A DNA stretch of 10,690 bases from Mesotoga sp. UBA6090. Lineage in GTDB: Bacteria; Thermotogota; Thermotogae; Petrotogales; Kosmotogaceae. Shown one piece after another: positions 1 through 6,332 of this stretch (the first letter of the stretch is position 1; each line of letters starts with the position of its first letter). Both the position numbers and the translations under genes were made by a program. The stretch spans positions 1 to 10,690 of the forward strand of contig NZ_DIXC01000030.1 of the NCBI RefSeq assembly GCF_002435945.1, written 5' to 3'. Under the pieces are notes generated by a model. The model was not told where the DNA came from. It did no database searches and saw only the letters and a program-made list of their open reading frames with translations.

Positions 1-13
1 TCAACTTTGACAG
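1..13 (+). repeat. Left terminal inverted repeat of the IS relic
   Basis: tcaactttgacag is the exact reverse complement of 721-733. It lies just beyond the 3' end and terminator of the transposase remnant, where an IS end is expected. Confidence 0.75.
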
Positions 14-45
14 CAATGAATCTGAAAACAGCCAAACAAGGGAAA

Positions 46-81
46 AAATGAAAAGAAAAACAGACGTACCACCACAGTGGT
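46..81 (-). terminator. Rho-independent terminator of the transposase remnant
   Basis: Directly after the transposase stop codon, the minus strand reads ACCAC-TGTG-GTGGT (68-81), a perfect 5-bp stem with a 4-base loop. It is followed after a few bases by T-rich DNA (gtctgtttttctttt, continuing as a second T run). The stem is short but the position and T tract fit. Confidence 0.55.
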
Positions 82-640
82 CTAATATGCAATCTCTTTG
101 AGCAGATCCGGTGGTCTTATTTTGAGTGCTTTGAAAGCCTCGTAAGCATTGTTCATCATTTCAGTCCTTGCAAGAAAGCGTTTGCCTTCTACAGTTAGCT
201 CAACCGCCCTTATCTCTTTCAAGTCTTCAAGCATTTCTGCGTAAGAGAAAGTACTTCCAATCTCTTTCAGCTTTCTGCATAAGGCAGTTTCCATTACAAG
301 TGCAAGGAAACAAATCATTATGTGGCCCTTCACCCTCATGTCTGTGTAATGGTATATGGGACGAAGATCGAGTCCGCTCTTCAGTTCCCTGAACGCCCTC
401 TCTACTTTCCACAGTAATTTGTATGATTGAGCAACCTCTTTATTGGTTAGTTTTGTGTTCGTTCTTAGAACGTATTTGCCATCGTATTTTATTTCCGAAG
501 CCATCTTTTCCTGGTCTTTTCAGCCTCCCTGTACTTCTTTGAGTATTTCTCAATCAATCCAGTCATGTCTATTCTCTTCATCTTCGCATCTACCTCTTTC
601 AACTTGGCATTCGCGAAGATTATCCCCTTGATCCTTACCT
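82..640 (-). pseudogene. IS4/IS1634-family transposase, C-terminal remnant, frameshifted
   Basis: The open part (82-504) encodes 140 residues of the C-terminal DDE transposase region. It contains KYVLRTNT, then EVAQSYKLLWKVERAFRELK with the catalytic-Glu signature typical of IS4-superfamily enzymes, then RVKGHIMICFLALVME. This matches the last third of IS1634-type transposases, which are normally several hundred residues long. Upstream, about 505-640, coding similarity seems to continue in a neighbouring frame as a Lys/Arg-rich helical stretch (KYSKKYREAEKTRKR) that runs to a stop just inside the downstream frame. This indicates a frameshift near 505-510. Everything N-terminal to about 640, including the first two catalytic Asp, is missing. 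The gene is therefore inactive. The family call is confident; the exact subgroup is not. Confidence 0.8.
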
Positions 641-699
641 TTCGAGTAGTTTTATTTTTGATGCAACGTTACCCTTTTCGAGTAGATTATTTGTGATGC
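630..699 (-). repeat. Imperfect tandem repeat, two units of about 36 bp
   Basis: On the minus strand two adjacent units read gcatcacaaataatctactc... and gcatcaaaaataaaactact..., each continuing with cgaaa-ggtaa. The second starts 36 bases after the first. They lie exactly where the missing transposase N-terminus should be, between the coding remnant and the right inverted repeat, so they may mark the deletion scar. Confidence 0.55.
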
Positions 700-710
700 A
701 TATCGATTTC

Positions 711-740
711 TTGCCTTTTACTGTCAAAGTTGAGTATAAT
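711..740 (+). promoter_or_regulatory. Candidate hybrid promoter across the IS end
   Basis: A perfect -10 TATAAT (735-740) lies just outside the IS repeat, and TTGCCT (711-716, four of six -35 bases) lies inside the IS, with an 18-base spacer. The start codon of the next gene is 30 bases downstream of the -10. If it is used, the IS supplies the -35 and the host flank the -10. Confidence 0.45.
721..733 (+). repeat. Right terminal inverted repeat of the IS relic
   Basis: ctgtcaaagttga matches the left end perfectly over 13 bases in inverted orientation. Similarity fades immediately inside the element. The next bases (734 onward, gtataattg) are taken as host flank and supply the -10 of the gene at 771. 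Confidence 0.75.
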
Positions 741-770
741 TGAACAAAAGACAATGGACGGGGGCTGGAA

Positions 771-1544
771 GTGACTACAAAGAATGTGATCGAAATTCTA
801 GGCGCATACTCACGAAGTTTCGGTGAAACGCTAATCGATAAACCGACCATTAACAAGTCGATTCTCACAAGCAATGTCAGGATCTACAAGATCCTTAAAT
901 GGACGAATATCGTTTGTTCTTTTCTTCTGTTTGTTCCAGTTTTTGCATCAATTAGAGATTTTAATTTACCTCATATACTTGGCTATATCTTTATAGCATT
1001 TCTTGGCTATTCAACATGGATATTTCAGGGAATTACCGGCGTCCCAGTGTTCGAAGAGACCAGATTCCTCACATTGCTACATCTTGTATTGCACAGTTTC
1101 TTTGGGGTTTGGCTTGGATTCTACAACAACTTCACCCATTTTGATGCCTTTCTTCACATCTTTGGAGGATTTTGGGGAGGATGTTTACTCTTTCCGTTTA
1201 TTTTCGGTTCAGCAATAGCGTGGTCGAATCTTCCTCCCAGGGCAATTAAATGGAAAGTCTGGCTTTCCGGCATTGCTATTGTCAATATGGTAGGCGTATT
1301 CTGGGAGATTTTGGAGTTTGTTTCAGACAAGATTTTCGGCGGCTATCCCGGTTATAGAATGGCTCAAGAGAACAGCCTCGATGACACAATGACTGATTTG
1401 ATTTACAATAACATTGGCGCGACAATAGGTATCCTGCTGTTCTGGTCACACTTGAGGAGGTCTGCAGACATAAACGCCTTCATGAGAAATATGGGAAAGA
1501 AGCTGGACGAGTTCTTCAGAAAGGAAAGTCCTCCAGTACAATAA
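771..1544 (+). CDS. YjdF/DUF2238-like polytopic inner-membrane protein
   Basis: This is a 257-residue protein with a GTG start. A poor G-rich ribosome site (gggggctgga) precedes it, and the only nearby ATG (754) is in another frame. After a polar N-terminus of about 40 residues there are five or six membrane segments, roughly at 43-60, 66-84, 98-118, 128-150, 163-182 and 212-226, and then a charged cytoplasmic tail. Conserved-looking polar residues sit near the membrane: THFDAFLH (122-129), WEILE (178-182) and DDTMTD (204-209) followed by NNIGA. This order of His/Asp, Trp-Glu and D-T-x-x-D motifs resembles YjdF/DUF2238 membrane proteins, whose function is unknown to me. The family call comes from motif resemblance only. 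Its promoter appears to have been reshaped by the adjacent IS relic. The gene looks intact. Confidence 0.7.
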   Translation: MTTKNVIEILGAYSRSFGETLIDKPTINKSILTSNVRIYKILKWTNIVCSFLLFVPVFASIRDFNLPHILGYIFIAFLGYSTWIFQGITGVPVFEETRFLTLLHLVLHSFFGVWLGFYNNFTHFDAFLHIFGGFWGGCLLFPFIFGSAIAWSNLPPRAIKWKVWLSGIAIVNMVGVFWEILEFVSDKIFGGYPGYRMAQENSLDDTMTDLIYNNIGATIGILLFWSHLRRSADINAFMRNMGKKLDEFFRKESPPVQ

Positions 1545-1861
1545 CTGTTCCAGTTCCATTTCAGTAGCCAAGACTTTAAGTCCTGGCTAATCATCTTCCA
1601 GCTACAGTGATTCGATTCCGTTGATCGCAGAACTTGTCTTTTCGCCAAATTATCCCTCTCCAAATGAGGAAAAAACTCCCCAAAAGAATCAAAAGAAGTT
1701 ATTTTCGAAATTCGAACCTTTTCGGCATCGACGCTACTCAAGCATGAAAAGGAACTGTGTCTCCTACAAAAAACCTCTTTGACTTATCATCCAACAGTCT
1801 TTCTTCAGCTGTCTTCCTTCCCATTTTGATGAGGAGAAAAGGTTCATCAAAACAATCTCAT
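1545..1861 (-). pseudogene. Decayed ASCH-domain protein gene
   Basis: No single frame is open, but joining frames on the minus strand gives a recognisable ASCH protein. ATG at 1861, after GGAAG, reads MRLF. After one extra T in the T4 run (1849-1852) the frame becomes DEPFLLIKMGRKTAEERL, then LDDKSKRFFVGDTVPFH and a stop. A further shift near 1738-1746 gives SSVDAEKVRISKITSFDSFG then EFFPHLERDNLAKR. A third shift and an in-frame TAG (1587-1589) precede GLKVLATEMELEQL. ASCH proteins typically read G-x-K-T-x-E-x-R-L, then G-D-x-I-x-F, then F-x-S-F-x-E-L-F, and end near G-V-L-x-I-E-x-x-L, which is the order seen here. The family binds RNA or modified nucleosides; this copy cannot be functional. 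Confidence 0.65.
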
Positions 1862-1901
1862 ACTGACTTCCAAGAGCTACTCCATCCCAAGACGCAGTAT
1901 C

Positions 1902-1944
1902 TGAATCCCATCCAAGTTATGTATTATACTATAGTTAGTTGCTT
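1902..1944. promoter_or_regulatory. AT-rich patch with possible divergent -10 elements
   Basis: The near-palindromic tattatactata (1922-1933) gives TATAAT on the minus strand (1923-1928, with a weak ttaagg -35 sixteen bases before it), facing the ASCH relic. It also gives TATACT on the plus strand (1925-1930), facing the methyltransferase, but with no good -35. This is a weak call. Apart from this I see only the methyltransferase ribosome site in the stretch 1862-1982. Confidence 0.3.
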
Positions 1945-1982
1945 CCTTAAGATCATCTACTCTTCTTGTGAGGTGCTAAGGT

Positions 1983-2753
1983 TTGAGGGAATCTTGGGAA
2001 TACTACAATGAAATCGCTGGAAGATATGACTACATGTATGAAGAAGCTTACTGGAAGCTCTATCACGTTGTAGTTGAAAGGCTTATTGAAGATCATGTGA
2101 AAACGGCGGGCAAGGCTCTTGATCTCGGGACCGGTACAGGAAAGTGGGCTCTTTATCTCGCCGAGAAGGGTCATGAAGTTGTTGCCGTTGATCTTGCAAA
2201 GGAAATGTTGAAGGTTGCTTCAGTGAAGGCAGATATTGCAGATCTCAAAATTGCATTCATCCATTCCAATGCTGAGAATCTGCCATTTGAGAATGAGAGT
2301 TTCGATATCGTTCTTGCAATGGGTGATCTTCTTTCGTATGCAAGGGACCCAATCAAAGTGCTCAATGAGTCACATAGGGTTCTCAAAATTGGTGGCTCAT
2401 TTCTAGCGACAGTTGACAACGCATGGGCCTTCTTACATGACTTTCTTTCAAGGGGAGAGTACATGATGGCGAAGAGACTCATCGAGCAAGGTGAAATCCC
2501 TATAGGCGACAGATCGGTAAGCAACAAACGCTTTATTACGAAGCCCTACTTCTCAAACGAAATTGAATCCTTTCTTAACGAGACCATGTTTGATCTCGTC
2601 GATATTGCATCGACAGTTGCCTTTTATCCTTACGACGAACATGCTCTGGCTGCCGGAATAAGTGTAGCTGCAGATTGGGAACACAAATATTGTAGGAACC
2701 ACGAGACCTTTGCTCGTTCAGAGCATCTCTTCTTTTGCGGGAAAAAGAGGTAG
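1983..2753 (+). CDS. Class I SAM-dependent methyltransferase
   Basis: This is a 256-residue soluble protein. The TTG start at 1983 is chosen because GAGGTG (1970-1975) sits seven bases upstream. The fold is a Rossmann methyltransferase: motif I is LDLGTGTGKWA (46-56), binding S-adenosylmethionine; the acidic end of strand beta2 is VVAVD (D70); NAENLPF (96-102) is the typical adenine-side loop; FDIVLAMGDLLSY (107-119) corresponds to motif IV; and RVLKIGGSFLATVDN follows. The N-terminus (YYNEIAGRYDYMYEE) is typical of the ubiE-like small-molecule methyltransferase group. The substrate cannot be read from the sequence. It runs into the membrane-anchored protein gene with a three-base gap, so the two are almost certainly co-transcribed. 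The gene looks intact. Confidence 0.88.
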   Translation: MRESWEYYNEIAGRYDYMYEEAYWKLYHVVVERLIEDHVKTAGKALDLGTGTGKWALYLAEKGHEVVAVDLAKEMLKVASVKADIADLKIAFIHSNAENLPFENESFDIVLAMGDLLSYARDPIKVLNESHRVLKIGGSFLATVDNAWAFLHDFLSRGEYMMAKRLIEQGEIPIGDRSVSNKRFITKPYFSNEIESFLNETMFDLVDIASTVAFYPYDEHALAAGISVAADWEHKYCRNHETFARSEHLFFCGKKR

Positions 2754-2756
2754 AGA

Positions 2757-3395
2757 ATGGCTAAGAGACGAAGAACCTCTCCAGCACTTGCTATTGGGCT
2801 CTTTTTGATAATGGCTGCAATAATCGGTTTCGTGTTTTCATTGATAGCAGTAAACAGGGTCGGTCAAATGAGAGCCGAACTTGTGCAGATGCGCAGGCAA
2901 TATGATGAAGAGCTTCAGGCAATAGAGGACGACTTCAAGGCAAAGCTCACGAGCGTTGAAAGACTGCTCGGGTCGGGTGGAACTCTTGAGCAGTATATCA
3001 TTGCGAAGAACTATCTTTCGAACACCTCTGTGGATCTCGAAGCAATTATTACGGAAGCGCAGAACGCAAAGGATAGACCGTACTTCAGAGTTTTTGTGAC
3101 GGGAACGAAAGATATCTGGGTTGGGATGAAGAAAGCCTCTACAGACTCAACCTATTTCTTTCAGAAGAATTTCGCGCCGGGTCTATCTCAAGAGAAATTC
3201 TATTATTTCAAGAATCCAGAGATAGAGACCAAGTACACACTAATGGTGGGAAAGGATGCTTATGTAAGAACTGGAGCACCGGAATCGGTGTACTTAATCT
3301 TTTTTGGATTCGACTCCGGCAAGCTTGCTAGAATGCCCGCAGTAGAAGTTACGAATATCACAAGCGCTTTCAATCTTTATATCCCTGGATCATGA
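2757..3395 (+). CDS. Membrane-anchored protein of unknown function with coiled-coil stalk
   Basis: This is a 212-residue protein whose ATG start is preceded by AGAGGTAGAG, overlapping the methyltransferase stop. The N-terminus KRRR followed by one hydrophobic segment (about 10-32) predicts an N-in, C-out anchor with no obvious cleavage site. Residues 34-72 are charged with heptad character (RAELVQMRRQYDEELQAIED), suggesting a coiled-coil stalk. The remainder (about 78-212) is a mixed alpha/beta extracytoplasmic domain, with YFRVFVTGTKDIWVG, YTLMVGKDAYVRTG and SVYLIFFGFDSG as likely strands. I do not recognise a family. Co-transcription with the methyltransferase is suggested by the three-base spacing, but no functional link follows from the sequence. 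A lineage-specific protein is the likeliest reading. Confidence 0.75.
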   Translation: MAKRRRTSPALAIGLFLIMAAIIGFVFSLIAVNRVGQMRAELVQMRRQYDEELQAIEDDFKAKLTSVERLLGSGGTLEQYIIAKNYLSNTSVDLEAIITEAQNAKDRPYFRVFVTGTKDIWVGMKKASTDSTYFFQKNFAPGLSQEKFYYFKNPEIETKYTLMVGKDAYVRTGAPESVYLIFFGFDSGKLARMPAVEVTNITSAFNLYIPGS

Positions 3396-3632
3396 TTTCG
3401 GCCTTTTGTGAAGACACATTGCGGCGGGAGCCGCGCCGGCAAGTAAAAAGCGAAACAAGAGGCTATTGTGCTATGGGATCCCCTTCATTTGCTCCGAGCA
3501 AGCCGTTGAAACATGTTACTGTATAGGAGATGTCTCCCTACGTTTAAAAAGCCCGAGACGCTGTGGCAAAGAAGCTTTCAGTTCGCGCAGTTTCAGAACA
3601 ATATGCAAAAAACAGCTTAGACCTACTTGACT
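3396..3632. other. Intergenic region between convergent genes
   Basis: No gene is supported here. It holds an unusually GC-rich stretch with inverted-repeat character (3419-3442, ttgcggcggg...cgccggcaa) after the plus-strand gene. There is a small hairpin around ggag-atgt-ctcc (3527-3538), and an A6 run (3607-3612) that is a T tract on the minus strand downstream of the transporter. None of these makes a textbook terminator for either convergent gene. A short GTG-started frame at 3563 has no ribosome site and runs into the transporter antisense. Confidence 0.4.
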
Positions 3633-5996
3633 CTATTCACTTCTCAAAGCTTCCACGGGATCCTTCCTGGCAGCCATTTTTGCGGGAATCAGGCCACCCA
3701 AAATCGTCAGTATTACGCTTGCACCTGCTAGACCTAGAGCAAAGAGGGGATTCAGATAGGCGACATCTGGTAAGCCAGTCATTCTTTCAATTATTGAGTT
3801 CACTGGGAGAATCAACAAGGAGGCGATGAATATGCCCAAAATCCCAGAGAATGCCCCAATTATAAAGTTTTCGGCATTAAAGACCCTGGCAACATCTATT
3901 TTTCTCGCGCCCAGTGCCCTTAGTATACCTATCTCTTTGGTTCTCTCTGTCACAGAAATGTAAGTGATGATACCTATCATGATCAGAGAAACCGCAAGAG
4001 AAATCATGGCGAAAGACAACAGAACAATTGTTGAGGCGCTCAGCACTCCGTCAAGTAATCCCGTTATAGTCGAAGCAAGATCTATGTAAATTACTCTGTC
4101 CTCATCACTCTTACCTTCGTTCCAGACATCGAGATAGTCGAGAACCTTCTGCTTTGATTTAAAGTCCTTTGGATAAAGCACAACCGAAACTGGTGTTTCA
4201 AACGCCCCTAGCTTCTGAAGAGTGTTTCTCTTGGTTACGGGTAGGGTGATACCTCCAATTAACCTGGAAGTGATATCTGGAGGGATAACTGAAAGAACGT
4301 TGAAGAGATCTGAAGCAAACTGCTCTCCAGTTAGGATATTCACATAGAGCTCCTTCTGAGCCTTAACTATCTCCGATTTCATTGCATCTTCTATGAACAT
4401 CCGAGCAAGGCGATCGGAATATGCTAATCCTTCGTCTAGAACGGAAAACTTAATTTGCTCCTTCGCCCTAATAATTCCAGAAATCTCAAGAAGTATTCCG
4501 ACTTCACCATAATAAAGCTCGATCAGATCGCTCATTGACGTCTTTGGTGAGAAGCGCATCCCGTTCTTCACGTAGAAATCATCATTACTGACTGCCTTGA
4601 TTCTTAATCCAACTATGTCTTCAACAGCGATTTTTTCTCTGTTATAATCTACGCCCAATGCCTGCAGAACTCCCTTGGATACTCTGTTGTCTTGTTTGAC
4701 AATCATTACAAGATCCGTAGGTTTTCTCGGGAAGGAACCGGCAACCAGATCAAAGTTACTCTCCAGATAACCTGGACTTTCTGGATCCAAGTTCTCAGGA
4801 TAGGAGGTGAAGTTCACCTGAGTCTGATCAATCGTCTTTGCCATTTCTCCGTATCCAGCAACAAGATTCATGTTAACGTGTCGAGTATATGTGAATCCTG
4901 AAAGAAGCTTCGGATCTATGCTTTCAACATACTCAAGATACTCGTCAGACAAATCGTTGTTATGAATCAAAATCTCGTCACTGGGATCATAAGGATAGAT
5001 AAACAGCTCTTCGGCATCGGAAAGTCTCATTTCGGATTCGAAACGTTGGTAATTCTGAGAATCAATATCTACCGTTGTCTGACTGACCATTATAGGGAAG
5101 GTCGACAGAGTCTGTGCTTCGAAATCTGCCAGTTGTTTCCCGAAGCCACTCGATAATGATAGAACAAGAAAGATTCCCACGATTCCTATACTTGAAGCTA
5201 GAACTGTAAGCGCGGTACGCCATTTCTTCGTTAGAATATTGGTAGCCGAAAGCTTTAGCGCCGTTGGGAAATCCATTCTTGTCTTCTTGATCTGGAGTTC
5301 CGAATGCGGATCGGATTCGTTCGCAACTCTGCTATCGGAAGCAATGGAACCGTCACGAAGTATGATCACTCTATCTGCAAATTTCTTCGCGATCTCTTCG
5401 TTGTGAGTAACCATAATCACCAGCTTATTCTCCGCCATCTCCCTTATAAGCTCTATCGTCTGTTCACCAGTCTGAGAATCTAGAGAACCTGTAGGTTCGT
5501 CCGCAAGAATGATGTCTGGATTGTTGGCAAGAGCTCTAGCAATAGCAACTCTCTGCATCTGTCCGTTAGAAAGCTGACAGGGTCTCTTATGCGCCTGATC
5601 AGACAGACCTACTCTTTTTAACAGGTTCATCGCTCTTTTCTTTCTCTCTAAAGAGGGAACACCGCCAAGTATCATGCCCATCTGGATGTTATCCAGAATG
5701 CTGAGGTGTGGAATCAGGTTAAAGCTTTGAAAGACAAACCCGATGCTTTTGTTTCTATACGCATCAAGTTCCCAGTCAGTGAATTTCTCTGTTGATTTTC
5801 CATTTATAACAAGGTCTCCATGGTCGCATCTGTCGAGGCCACCTATGATGTTCAAAAGTGTGGTCTTGCCCGAGCCACTGGGCCCAAGAATCGCGACAAA
5901 CTCGTTCTTAGAAAAACAAATAGAGACTTCGTTAAGTGCCGTCTGTTTCAGTTCGCCTGTTTCGTAAATTCTCGATACTTTCTCCAGCTGAAGCAT
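3633..5996 (-). CDS. MacB-like ABC transporter, fused ATPase and FtsX-type permease
   Basis: This is a 787-residue protein. ATG at 5996 is chosen because GGAGGGTGA (6004-6012) sits just upstream. The frame is open 23 codons further, to 6065, but without a ribosome site. Residues 1-220 are the ATPase: Walker A GPSGSGKTT (38-46), Q-loop Gln90, C-loop LSNGQ (142-146, where LSGGQ is usual), Walker B IILADE (162-167) and H-loop His198. One membrane helix follows (about 261-283), then an extracytoplasmic domain of about 370 residues, then three helices (about 655-681, 711-735, 750-772). The FtsX-type signature ERTKEIGILRALGA lies after the second helix, and AARKDPVEAL is the cytoplasmic end. Such half-transporters work as dimers in lipoprotein or peptide export or resistance by mechanotransmission. 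No partner adaptor gene is adjacent, so the substrate is unknown. Confidence 0.9.
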   Translation of the reverse strand: MLQLEKVSRIYETGELKQTALNEVSICFSKNEFVAILGPSGSGKTTLLNIIGGLDRCDHGDLVINGKSTEKFTDWELDAYRNKSIGFVFQSFNLIPHLSILDNIQMGMILGGVPSLERKKRAMNLLKRVGLSDQAHKRPCQLSNGQMQRVAIARALANNPDIILADEPTGSLDSQTGEQTIELIREMAENKLVIMVTHNEEIAKKFADRVIILRDGSIASDSRVANESDPHSELQIKKTRMDFPTALKLSATNILTKKWRTALTVLASSIGIVGIFLVLSLSSGFGKQLADFEAQTLSTFPIMVSQTTVDIDSQNYQRFESEMRLSDAEELFIYPYDPSDEILIHNNDLSDEYLEYVESIDPKLLSGFTYTRHVNMNLVAGYGEMAKTIDQTQVNFTSYPENLDPESPGYLESNFDLVAGSFPRKPTDLVMIVKQDNRVSKGVLQALGVDYNREKIAVEDIVGLRIKAVSNDDFYVKNGMRFSPKTSMSDLIELYYGEVGILLEISGIIRAKEQIKFSVLDEGLAYSDRLARMFIEDAMKSEIVKAQKELYVNILTGEQFASDLFNVLSVIPPDITSRLIGGITLPVTKRNTLQKLGAFETPVSVVLYPKDFKSKQKVLDYLDVWNEGKSDEDRVIYIDLASTITGLLDGVLSASTIVLLSFAMISLAVSLIMIGIITYISVTERTKEIGILRALGARKIDVARVFNAENFIIGAFSGILGIFIASLLILPVNSIIERMTGLPDVAYLNPLFALGLAGASVILTILGGLIPAKMAARKDPVEALRSE

Positions 5997-6003
5997 CTGT
6001 GTA

Positions 6004-6012
6004 TCACCCTCC
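6004..6012 (-). promoter_or_regulatory. Ribosome binding site that decides the transporter start
   Basis: The minus strand reads GGAGGGTGA seven bases before ATG 5996. The longer open frame from 6065 has no comparable site. Confidence 0.75.
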
Positions 6013-6094
6013 GAAATGAGAATCAATTGGGTTATACTAGAGATTATATTACTCAAGTTCATCAATCGCGAAACAACCTTTTCGCATATAAACC

Positions 6095-6117
6095 AAGATA
6101 CTTATTCTAAGATACTT
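6095..6117 (+). repeat. Direct repeat upstream of the transporter, possible operator
   Basis: aagatactt occurs twice (6095-6103 and 6109-6117), 14 bases apart, about 100 bases upstream of the transporter start. Short direct repeats in this position often bind a regulator, but no -35/-10 pair next to it is clear enough to name. TATAAT-like hexamers occur at 6022-6050 on the minus strand without good -35 boxes. Confidence 0.35.
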
Positions 6118-6332
6118 TTACAATGGTCTTTTCAGGCTTATCGTGAGACAAGAAAAGATCCGAAAATAAGCCGGATTTCCGTATCACCTTAAAAACAACG
6201 AAGAAGAAACTGTCAGGTTCCGCCCTGTGCGCAGCTTGAGCTGAAACTGTGCCGCATTAAGAAATCCGTTAGCATCTTACCCAGCTTTCATCTTAAGAAC
6301 TAGTTGTTCCCACTAAGAAAATGAGAAGCCAA
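6118..6332. other. Non-coding stretch, possible decay zone of the truncated sensor gene
   Basis: No intact gene is present. On the minus strand the hairpin ATCCG...CGGAT (about 6159-6177) is followed by cttttctt, which could be a weak terminator for the signalling unit. A short open stretch on the minus strand (about 6190-6275, with AAQFQLKLRTGRNL) may be a remnant of the lost 3' part of the sensor gene, but I cannot identify it. Confidence 0.3.

Larger units (their letters stand above)
1..733 (-). mobile_element. Internally deleted IS element (IS4/IS1634-type relic) with intact terminal inverted repeats
   Basis: The window starts with tcaactttgacag (1-13), and its exact reverse complement ctgtcaaagttga lies at 721-733. 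Between them is only the 3' part of a transposase gene, read leftward, followed by a hairpin terminator. A full IS of this type is usually well over 1 kb, so the N-terminal coding half is missing and this 733-bp unit is a deletion derivative with both ends kept. It could still be moved in trans by a full-length relative, which is an inference. The target duplication cannot be checked because the left flank is outside the window. The repeats might extend further left, which is also not visible. Confidence 0.75.

Noticed and set aside
635..874. Minus-strand frame crossing the right IS end
   Set aside because: It crosses the IS boundary into the membrane protein gene antisense. The IS part is the tandem repeat and shows no transposase motifs.
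1757..2011. Plus-strand frame in the gap before the methyltransferase
   Set aside because: It is antisense to the ASCH relic and runs across the methyltransferase start; its sequence resembles no protein family.
3563..3829. Plus-strand frame with a GTG start, 88 codons
   Set aside because: It has no ribosome site and most of it is antisense to the conserved C-terminal permease part of the transporter gene.
6121..6180. Possible strong terminator or RNA element between the transporter and the sensor
   Set aside because: The inverted repeats are short or bulged, and no known riboswitch or RNA pattern is visible.
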